Shown here in pieces: positions 17,302 through 23,692 of a stretch of DNA of 64,000 bases (positions are counted from its first letter, which is position 1; each line of letters starts with the position of its first letter). The position numbers and the translations under genes were made by a program. A model generated the notes under the pieces. That model made no database searches and was not told where the DNA came from. It saw nothing but the letters and a program-made list of their open reading frames with translations. This stretch comes from Branchiibius hedensis. Its GTDB lineage: Bacteria; Actinomycetota; Actinomycetes; Actinomycetales; Dermatophilaceae. The stretch covers positions 2,666,001 through 2,730,000 of the forward strand of contig NZ_UESZ01000001.1 of assembly GCF_900108585.1 (NCBI RefSeq), written 5' to 3'.

Positions 17302-18286
17302 TGTAGTGCCCCGCCAGGTTGGGTACGCGGTCTGCGGGTGAGCCACCTTTGAGCGCGGTGTGTGCGCGGTGGTGATTGTAGATGTGCAGGAAGTCCTCGT
17401 ACGCGGCGGCGCGTTCGGTCTCGCTGGTGTAGGGGCGGGCGTAGGCCCACTCCTCGGTCAGGGTCCGGTTGAACCGCTCGACTTTCCCGTTGGTTTTCGG
17501 GGTGTAGGGGCGGGTGCGTTTATGGGTGATCCCATGGTCCTGCAGCATGTTCCGGAATAGGTGGGAGCGGTAACAGGACCCGTTGTCGGTCATCACCCGG
17601 TCCGTGGTGATCCCGACCTGCGCGAAGTGCGCCACCGCCCGTTGCATGAACGCGGTCGCGGTCTCCTTCTTCTCATCGGCCAGGATCTCTGAGTAGGCGT
17701 ACCGGGAGTGGTCATCGACCGCGTGGTGCAGGTAGGCATACCCCCGCCCACTGCTGGAGGTAGCACGGGAGTTAGCTTTCCCCGCAGCGCGGCCATGGAC
17801 CCGGTGTCCACCCCCATCGGGGATGCGGCCCAGCTTCTTGATGTCCACGTGGACCAAATCACCCGGGGCGTCGCGTTCGTAGCGCACCACCTTTCGACGA
17901 CCGGCCCGTACCGGGGCACCAGTGGCCGGGTCCGTCCAGGACAACCGAAGACACCGGTACCGGGTCAGGATGCGGTGCACCGTGGCCGGATTCATCCCCA
18001 GGTGGTAGGCGATCCGGGCCGGCCCCCACCGCCGCGAAACCCGTAACCCCAGGACTCGCCGTTCCCGGCGCCTACTGGTGCGGTGCGGACATGACTGGGG
18101 CCGGCTGGGACGATCGCACATCCCCGCCGCACCATGCTGGCGGTACCGGGCCGCCCAGCGGTGCGCGGTGGTGACCGAGACCCCGAACCGGTCTGCGGCC
18201 CGCCGCAACGGCCACCCATCGTCCACCACGCACCGCGCCAGGCGCAGGCGACCAGTCGCAGAAAGCGGGGCATTAGCGTGGACCAT
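17297..18286 (-). CDS. IS481-family DDE transposase
   Basis: 329 residues. N-terminal helix-turn-helix (RRAADRFGVSVTTAHRWAARYRQHG) and a second one near residue 90, then an rve integrase core with DDE residues in LVHVDIKKLGRI, VMTDNGSCYRS and NGKVERFNRTLTEEW. ATG at 18286 has GAGG upstream. The frame runs over the left end of the element: the last Ser codon spans the junction and the TAG stop comes from the CTAG of the target duplication. Confidence 0.95.
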   Translation of the reverse strand: MVHANAPLSATGRLRLARCVVDDGWPLRRAADRFGVSVTTAHRWAARYRQHGAAGMCDRPSRPQSCPHRTSRRRERRVLGLRVSRRWGPARIAYHLGMNPATVHRILTRYRCLRLSWTDPATGAPVRAGRRKVVRYERDAPGDLVHVDIKKLGRIPDGGGHRVHGRAAGKANSRATSSSGRGYAYLHHAVDDHSRYAYSEILADEKKETATAFMQRAVAHFAQVGITTDRVMTDNGSCYRSHLFRNMLQDHGITHKRTRPYTPKTNGKVERFNRTLTEEWAYARPYTSETERAAAYEDFLHIYNHHRAHTALKGGSPADRVPNLAGHYS

Positions 18287-18401
18287 GAGGACCTCCGGGT
18301 TTGGGGATGTGTTTGCTTCGTCGCTTCACACCTCACCCGGAGGTCTTCCTCAAGTCACGCCGACAGGCCGAGAACCGTTCCTAACGTCCCGGGGCAGTAC
18401 A
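17302..18401 (-). mobile_element. IS481-family insertion sequence, 1100 bp, complete
   Basis: Ends are imperfect inverted repeats: TGTAGTGCCCCGCCAGGTTGGG at the left and, read inward from the right, TGTACTGCCCCGGGACGTTAGG (about 17 of 22 matching). Both ends carry the terminal TGT/ACA. It is flanked by 6-bp direct repeats and holds one transposase gene on the minus strand, opposite to the MFS gene it interrupts. Intact ends, intact transposase and exact duplication suggest a recent insertion. Confidence 0.93.
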
Positions 18402-18407
18402 CCTAGC
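18402..18407. repeat. target-site duplication CCTAGC, right copy
   Basis: Matches 17296-17301 exactly and directly follows the terminal ACA of the IS. Confidence 0.9.
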
Positions 18408-19464
18408 CCACCTGGGTCTGCTGTTGCTGGTCGCCTCCCTGGCGAGCGTCTGCACCTTGCCGCTGTCCGGTGCGGTGATCCGGCGCCTGGGGCCACGGCG
18501 TACCGAACGGATCGGCTTGATCCTGGCCTGCGCGGGTCTGATCGGTGCCGGCGCCGCCACCTCGCTCAGTGGCGAGGTCGCGCTCGTCGTACCCGCGATG
18601 GTGCTCATCGGGGTCGGCATCTCGCTGTGGGACGTCACGATGAACCTGCAGGGTGCGACCGTGGAGAAGAAGCTCGGCTACGCGATCATGCCGCGCTATC
18701 ACGCCGCGTTCAGCGCCGGGACCGTGCTGTTCGCGCTGATCGGAGCCGCGATGACCGGGCTGCACGTGCCGGTCGGCGTACACCTGTTGATCACCTCGGC
18801 GGTGGTCTTCGTCGTCGGCTGGGCCTACTCCGCACGCTTCGATGCCGACGCGGACGAGGCTGCCGACGACGAGGTCGTCAGTGCCCCGGCGAAGTCGGCG
18901 TGGCTGGAGCCGCGCACTCTGGCGATCGGGGTCGTGGTGTTGATCGCTGCCTTCACCGAGGGCACCGCCAACGACTGGATCTCCATCGCGATGGTGGACG
19001 GACACGGGGTGCCGCACTGGGCCGGCGTGCTGGGCTTCGCGATCTTCCTGGGCTTCATGACCCTCGCCCGGATCTTCGGAACGCACCTGCTGGACCGGTT
19101 CGGCCGGGTGACGATGTTGCGGATCCTGTTCGCGATCGCCCTCGTCGGCAGCCTGCTGGTCGTCTTCGGCAACACCCCGATGGCCTATCTCGGGGCGATG
19201 CTGTGGGGTATCGGCGCCTCGATGGGGTTCCCGGTGGGGATCAGCGCCGCCACCGACGATCCGTCACGGGCCACCGCCCGACTGTCGGTGGTCTCCACCA
19301 TCGGGTACACCGCCTTCCTCGGCGGCCCGCCCCTGCTCGGGCTGCTCGGGGAACACGTTGGCATCCTGCACGCACTACTCGTCGTCGGGATCGCGGCCGT
19401 CCTGGCGTGGCTGTGTGCACCGGCGACGGCGCAACGCAGCACGCACGCGGGCTGATCCCGGACA

Positions 19465-19498
19465 CACGAAAGCCCCGCCGGTTGGCGGGGCTTTCGTG
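19465..19498. terminator. bidirectional terminator hairpin
   Basis: A perfect 15-bp stem (CACGAAAGCCCCGCC with its complement) and GGTT loop sits between the convergent MFS remnant and the NlpC/P60 gene. Confidence 0.88.
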
Positions 19499-19513
19499 AT
19501 GCGCGGTACTGCC

Positions 19514-20431
19514 TCAGGGGCGGCCGTAACCAGAGGGCGCCTGGTAGATCGGCTGCAGCTTGACGACCGTGCCCGGGTGCGGCGCGGCGATCATCATGCC
19601 GTTCCCGGCGTAGATGCCCACGTGGTAGGCGGGGTAGCCGAAGAACACCAGGTCGCCGACCTGCGGCGTGCTCACCGACGGCACCGAGGCCTGCTGGGCA
19701 GCGGCGGTGCGGGGCAGCGAGATGCCCAGCTGACGGTAGACGTAGCTGGTCAGACCGGAGCAGTCGAAACCGCTGGGGCTGGAACCGCCCAGGATGTAGG
19801 GCACACCCAGGTAGCGCTGGGCGATCGCGATGGCGGCGCTGTTGCCGCTACCGCTGGGCAGCGACACCGAGCTGCCACCGCTGTTGCCCGAGTCGCTGGA
19901 GCCGGAGTTGCTGGAACCGGAGTTCCCCGAGGAGTTGCTCGAGGCGGAGTTGTTCGAGGGCGTGGCCGCCGCAGCGCTCGGGCGGGTAGCCGACCGAGAC
20001 GTCGAGGACGTGGTGGTGCTCTGCTGGCGAGTCGCCGTGGCGCGAACCGGAGCGGTGTAGGTCTTGGCGGCGACCGACTCCAGCAGCGGCTTGGCAGCCG
20101 GCGCGGCAGCAACCAGCTTGCTCAGGTCGAGCAGCGTGCTCTGCTGCGCGGCGGTGTCGGCCACCGTGGCAGACACCTGCGCGGAGTTGCTGCTGAGCCC
20201 GAGGTTGACGAAGGCGGCCGACTCGGCGTGGTTGTTGCTGGCGGTGGTCACCTTGGCGGCAGACGGCGAAGCCGACGCGACCTGGGGAACGGCAACCGCG
20301 GCGACGATTCCGCCGGAGACGGCAACTGCGGCAGACACCCGCGCAGTGGAGTTCATAGTGGTGGCGAGCTTGCCCGGCGCACGATGGCGGCCCTTGGCGC
20401 GCGAGAAAGAAGCAGGAACGAGTCCGGTCAC
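19514..20431 (-). CDS. secreted NlpC/P60 peptidoglycan endopeptidase
   Basis: 305 residues. N-terminus with basic RAKGRHRAPGK followed by a hydrophobic signal region ending in ASA near residue 54; then a helical/low-complexity region and a Ser/Gly/Asn linker (about residues 155-185); then the NlpC/P60 domain from about 190. Catalytic residues are Cys224 (GFDCSGL), His270 (YHVGIY) and His285 (APHPG). Such enzymes cut the stem peptide of peptidoglycan during growth and division. The GTG at 20431 follows GAGAGG and the downstream edge of a c-di-AMP riboswitch, a layout known from actinobacterial rpf and NlpC genes. Confidence 0.92.
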   Translation of the reverse strand: MTGLVPASFSRAKGRHRAPGKLATTMNSTARVSAAVAVSGGIVAAVAVPQVASASPSAAKVTTASNNHAESAAFVNLGLSSNSAQVSATVADTAAQQSTLLDLSKLVAAAPAAKPLLESVAAKTYTAPVRATATRQQSTTTSSTSRSATRPSAAAATPSNNSASSNSSGNSGSSNSGSSDSGNSGGSSVSLPSGSGNSAAIAIAQRYLGVPYILGGSSPSGFDCSGLTSYVYRQLGISLPRTAAAQQASVPSVSTPQVGDLVFFGYPAYHVGIYAGNGMMIAAPHPGTVVKLQPIYQAPSGYGRP

Positions 20432-20446
20432 TGTGGGTAATACCTC

Positions 20447-20632
20447 TCATGGATGCCTGCGAGGTGAGCTGTCGGGCTCGGGTCAAGAGGTCCCCGGACT
20501 CCTGGACGCTCCCCGTTGCGTCAGTCGTCTTCGCCCCGAGACCGTCATCACGACGGTCAGAGGTGGGTCCCCCGCTCCTGCCATGCGGACACGCGTTGTG
20601 CTCATCATCCGGCGGCAGGATTCGGCATGCCG
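20447..20632 (-). ncRNA. c-di-AMP riboswitch (ydaO/yuaA motif)
   Basis: Read on the minus strand, conserved blocks of the ydaO motif appear in order: CAGGAGCGGGGGACCCAC, GGGGCGAAG, then CCCGACAGCTCACCTCGCAGGC with GAGAGG just after. It lies in the 5' leader of the NlpC/P60 gene. In the family, c-di-AMP binding lowers expression of wall-remodelling genes. Exact ends are approximate. Confidence 0.88.
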
Positions 20633-20691
20633 GCTGACGAGGCAGCCACCGGTTGGCGACTGCCGGAACAACGTACATCAGACTTGGGCGT

Positions 20692-20709
20692 AGATCACAA
20701 ACAGATCAC
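20692..20709. repeat. phased AGATCAC direct repeats upstream of the NlpC gene
   Basis: AGATCAC occurs at 20692-20698 and 20703-20709, 11 bases apart (one helical turn), with the inverted form GTGATCT at 20750-20756. They lie upstream of the riboswitch and resemble CRP half sites (TGTGATCT read on the other strand). Confidence 0.4.
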
Positions 20710-20749
20710 GGACTCTTGGGGAAAGTCCCAGAGTGTTACCAGATTGGCC

Positions 20750-20763
20750 GTGATCTACGTCAC
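20750..20763. promoter_or_regulatory. CRP-type site GTGA-N6-TCAC
   Basis: GTGATCTACGTCAC is a perfect GTGA-N6-TCAC dyad, followed by A, close to the CRP consensus. It lies about 120 bases above the c-di-AMP riboswitch and next to the ideR stop. Mycobacterial rpfA has both a CRP site and this riboswitch, which makes the match more credible. Confidence 0.5.
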
Positions 20764-20764
20764 A

Positions 20765-21466
20765 TCACTGCTGGACGAAGACGTGATACGCCACGTCGCG
20801 GGGCAGTGAGAGGCCCTCGGCGTCCTCGTCGGCGGCCTTCACGCGCACCAACACGCGGCCGTCCGCCTCGCGATGCGCCGTCACCTGTGCGCCGGGGGTG
20901 ATGCCTGCACCGGTCAACAACGCCAACGTTTCGTACTCCGCCTGGGCGGGTTCACCGATCCGCCGGACCAGCAGATCCGTCGGCTCCAGACCGACGACCT
21001 CGGTCAGCGACGCCACCCCGTCCCGGAACCGTTCCGGGGTCTCCGGCAGACCAAGCTCGTCGAGGCCGGGGATCGGGTTGCCGTACGGCGACACGTGCTG
21101 CTCGTCCAGCAGACCCAGGATCTTGCGCTCGACCCGCTCGCTCATCACGTGCTCCCACCGGCACGCTTCTTCGTGCACGTACTGCAACTCCAGACCGATC
21201 ACATCGACCAGGAGCCGCTCGGCGATCCGGTGCTTACGCATGACCCGGGTCGCCAACTCCCGGCCGTGGTCGGTGAATTCGAGGTGCCGGTCGCCGGCAA
21301 GGGTCAGCAGGCCGTCCCGCTCCATCCGGGCGACGGTCTGCGACACGGTGGGCCCGGAGTGACCCAATCGCTCGGCGATCCGCGCCCGCAACGGCACGAT
21401 GCCTTCTTCCTCGAGGTCGAAGATCGTCCGTAGATACATCTCGGTGGTGTCGATGAGGTCGCTCAC
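20765..21466 (-). CDS. ideR: IdeR/DtxR-family iron-dependent repressor
   Basis: 233 residues, closely following mycobacterial IdeR: LIDTTEMYLRTIFDLEEEGIVPLRARIAERL, GPTVSQTVARMERDGLL, GDRHLEFTDHGRELA, MRKHRIAERLLVDVIGL, then the metal-site region HEEACRWEHVMSE (Cys, Glu, His ligands of site 2 and His/Glu of site 1) and PYGNPIPGL. The C-terminal SH3-like domain is present. With Fe(II) it represses siderophore and uptake genes and can activate storage. The GTG at 21466 is the family start position. Confidence 0.94.
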   Translation of the reverse strand: MSDLIDTTEMYLRTIFDLEEEGIVPLRARIAERLGHSGPTVSQTVARMERDGLLTLAGDRHLEFTDHGRELATRVMRKHRIAERLLVDVIGLELQYVHEEACRWEHVMSERVERKILGLLDEQHVSPYGNPIPGLDELGLPETPERFRDGVASLTEVVGLEPTDLLVRRIGEPAQAEYETLALLTGAGITPGAQVTAHREADGRVLVRVKAADEDAEGLSLPRDVAYHVFVQQ

Positions 21467-21824
21467 GGTGCTGATTGTTCCTTACCCAACGAAGGTTCGC
21501 CTATCCCTACACCAGCCGAACAAATTCCAGCGGCCAAACATGCCCCGCCGAAAAGTGGTTGCCGCGGCAGCGACCGCCTGCCTACCGTTGCCCTACACGA
21601 GAGAGGAGGTGGTCCTGCAGTGATTTCAGCAAGGACGCGTGAGGTGGTTGCGCGCTAGCGCAAGTCATCGAAGTACGACGCGGCCCCGCCACGTCGCATG
21701 ACTCGATGGACGCCGCGCCTGCGAATTCCTCGCAGCCGCCGCAGCCCGCGGGCGGATGCCTCGTCCAGCATCCACGTCGACCACCTGGTCGACAGCCCGC
21801 GGGCTGTTCCACGCCCAGAATTGG
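21467..21824. other. 358-bp stretch without a convincing gene
   Basis: Holds the ideR upstream region and the 3' side of pdxH. Short frames exist but none has a ribosome-binding sequence or family resemblance. It contains two adjacent perfect palindromes, GTCGACCACCTGGTCGAC (21776-21793) and CAGCCCGCGGGCTG (21793-21806), and CAGCCCGCGGGC is present a second time at 21742-21753. The palindromes may form a terminator for pdxH. Confidence 0.5.
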
Positions 21825-22532
21825 TTACGGCTGGCGCCGCTCGATCCGCCAGGCGGCGTGGTCGGCCAAGGTGCCGGGCGCCGTACGCACATAGACGAGC
21901 CGGTCGTGCTGGCGACTGTGCCGCCCGGCCCACAACTCGATCTCCTGGCATCGGATCAGGTAGCCGCCCCAGAAGTCCGGCAACGGTACGTCGTCTGGTT
22001 GCCCCCGGTCCGGCCACCGATGCGCGAAGTGCTCGGTGCGCTCTTCCAGCACCGCCCGCCGTTCCAGCGGCTCGGACTGCGCCGAGGCCCAGGCGCCGAT
22101 CCGGGAGCCCCAGGGCCGGGACTGGAAGTAGTCGGTCACCACATCGCGCGGCAACTCCTCGGCGGTCCCGGTGAACCGGATCGCCCGGAACATCGGCGGC
22201 CAGGTCAGGGCGGCCGCGATCCGCGGATTGGCGGCCAGGTCACGGCCCTTGAGCGACTCCAGGTTGGTGTAGAACCCCGGGCCGTGCGGGGTCAGGTAGC
22301 GCATCAGCACGGTCCGCACGTGCGGCTGGCCCTGCGCATCCGCGGTCGCCACGCTGAGGGCGTCCGGCTCCGGGACGTCGTCGGCGGACAACGACCGCTC
22401 GCGAGCCGCCTCGATCCAACCAGTGATCGCCGTCCACGGATCGCCCGGCAGCATCGCTTCGTCGATGCCCTCACCGTCGTAATCCCAGCGGGCCACCTGG
22501 ATCAGTTCTTCTCGCCCTTCGACATCACCCAT
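21825..22532 (-). CDS. pdxH: pyridoxamine/pyridoxine 5'-phosphate oxidase PdxH
   Basis: 235 residues. Oxidises PNP/PMP to pyridoxal phosphate with FMN. Motifs: DALSVATADAQGQPHVRTVLMR, GFYTNLESLKGRDLAANP, AALTWPPMFRAIRFTGTAE, YFQSRPWGSRIGAWAS, then FWGGYLI and the C-terminal WRIERRQP that closes the PLP site. The ATG at 22532 is preferred to a TTG two codons upstream because TAGATT lies exactly 6 bases before it. Divergent from serC, itself a PLP enzyme. Confidence 0.93.
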   Translation of the reverse strand: MGDVEGREELIQVARWDYDGEGIDEAMLPGDPWTAITGWIEAARERSLSADDVPEPDALSVATADAQGQPHVRTVLMRYLTPHGPGFYTNLESLKGRDLAANPRIAAALTWPPMFRAIRFTGTAEELPRDVVTDYFQSRPWGSRIGAWASAQSEPLERRAVLEERTEHFAHRWPDRGQPDDVPLPDFWGGYLIRCQEIELWAGRHSRQHDRLVYVRTAPGTLADHAAWRIERRQP

Positions 22533-22538
22533 AGTCAA

Positions 22539-22544
22539 AATCTA
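22539..22544 (-). promoter_or_regulatory. -10 box TAGATT of leaderless pdxH
   Basis: On the minus strand TAGATT is followed by 6 bases and the pdxH ATG at 22532; no Shine-Dalgarno sequence is present. Confidence 0.5.
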
Positions 22545-22567
22545 CGACGCTGGCACACTTCTGACCC

Positions 22568-23674
22568 ATGGCCGAGTTGGTGATCCCCCAGGAGCTACGC
22601 CCCGTCGATGGGCGCTTCGGCTCCGGGCCGAGCAAGATCCGCTCCGCCCAGTTGGACTACTTGGTGACCATCGGCCAGTCGGTGCTGGGCACCTCGCACC
22701 GGCAGGCACCGGTCAAGGCGCTGGTCGCCGAGATCCGGGAGCGCCTCGCGACGTTCTTCGCCCTGCCCGACGGCTACGAGGTCATCCTCGGGATGGGCGG
22801 CTCGACGACCTTCTGGGACGTGGCCGCCTTCAGCCTGGTGCGCGAACGCGCCGCCCACGCCGTCTTCGGGGAGTTCACCGCCAAATTCGCGGCGGCCACC
22901 GGTGGCGCGCCGTGGCTGACCGACCCGCTGATCGTGCAGGCGCCTGCCGGTTCGGTCGCACTGCTGGCCCCCGCCGAGGTCGACCTCTACGCGACGGCCC
23001 ACAACGAGACCTCGACCGGTGCGGCCAGCCCGATCCAGCGCCCGGCCGACAACGGCCTGTTCCTGGTGGACGCGACCTCCGCAGCCGCCGGGATGGCGAT
23101 CGACGTCGCGCAGACCGACGTCTACTACTTCGCCCCGCAGAAGAGCCTGGCCTCCGACGGTGGCCTGTGGATCGCGTTGATGTCACCGGCGGCGCTGGAG
23201 CGCACCGCGCAGCTGGCCGCCTCGCAGCGCTACATCCCGGCAAGCCTGAGTCTGCAGACGGCCGTGGAGAATTCGCGCCTGGAGCAGACTCTGAACACTC
23301 CTGCCCTGGCCACGTTGGCGCTGCTGCTGGACCAGCTGCGCTGGCTGGACTCGCTGGGCGGACTGACCGGAGCGGCCGCGCGGACGAGCGAGAGCAGTGG
23401 GCGCCTTTACGCGTGGGCTGATGCCTCGGCGTACGCCGATCCGTTCGTCTCCGACCCCTCGTTGCGTTCCCCCGTGGTCGGCACGATCGACTTCGACGAG
23501 GGGATCGACGCCAAGGCGCTGGCCGCCGCCCTTCGCGCCAACGGGATCGTCGACACCGAGCCGTATCGCAAGCTCGGTCGCAACCAGTTGCGCATCGGGA
23601 TGTACCCCGCGGTCGACCCCGAGGATGTCTCGGCGCTGACCGCCTGCATCGACTACGTCATTGACCGGCTCTGA
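22568..23674 (+). CDS. serC: phosphoserine aminotransferase SerC
   Basis: 368 residues, actinobacterial-type SerC that makes 3-phosphoserine from 3-phosphohydroxypyruvate and glutamate. Starts with FGSGPSKIR and has GTSHRQAPVK, VILGMGGSTTFWD, FGEFTAKF, AHNETSTGA, LVDATSAAAGM and the PLP Lys at about residue 192 in FAPQKSLASDGG. The C-terminus (KLGRNQLRIGMYPAVDPEDV) is standard. Other serine genes are not adjacent. Confidence 0.94.
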   Translation: MAELVIPQELRPVDGRFGSGPSKIRSAQLDYLVTIGQSVLGTSHRQAPVKALVAEIRERLATFFALPDGYEVILGMGGSTTFWDVAAFSLVRERAAHAVFGEFTAKFAAATGGAPWLTDPLIVQAPAGSVALLAPAEVDLYATAHNETSTGAASPIQRPADNGLFLVDATSAAAGMAIDVAQTDVYYFAPQKSLASDGGLWIALMSPAALERTAQLAASQRYIPASLSLQTAVENSRLEQTLNTPALATLALLLDQLRWLDSLGGLTGAAARTSESSGRLYAWADASAYADPFVSDPSLRSPVVGTIDFDEGIDAKALAAALRANGIVDTEPYRKLGRNQLRIGMYPAVDPEDVSALTACIDYVIDRL

Positions 23675-23692
23675 CCACCGCGCGATCCGCGG

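Larger units (their letters stand above)
17165..19455 (+). pseudogene. MFS transporter gene split by an IS481-family element
   Basis: Residues 1-45 (ATG at 17165, FAVYALFLLNGAAFASWASRLPDIRSALGLS) lie before the insertion and the remainder (HLGLLLLVASLASV to the end at 19455) after it. Removing 17302-18407 (the IS plus one target copy) rejoins the frame exactly, giving a 394-residue, 12-TM major facilitator protein through the codons S-L-A-H-L. It resembles the family of predicted sugar or drug MFS proteins such as those related to FucP/YbjJ; substrate unknown. The insertion leaves an N-terminal fragment and a large piece with no native start, so transport is presumably lost. Confidence 0.92.

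Noticed and set aside
21491-21509. Possible iron box upstream of ideR
   Set aside because: On the minus strand only about 13 of 19 positions agree with the IdeR consensus and the left half is poor.
21510-21824. Small protein gene or AbiE-type remnant between ideR and pdxH
   Set aside because: Short frames there lack a ribosome site, domain resemblance and coding-like third-position bias clear to the eye.
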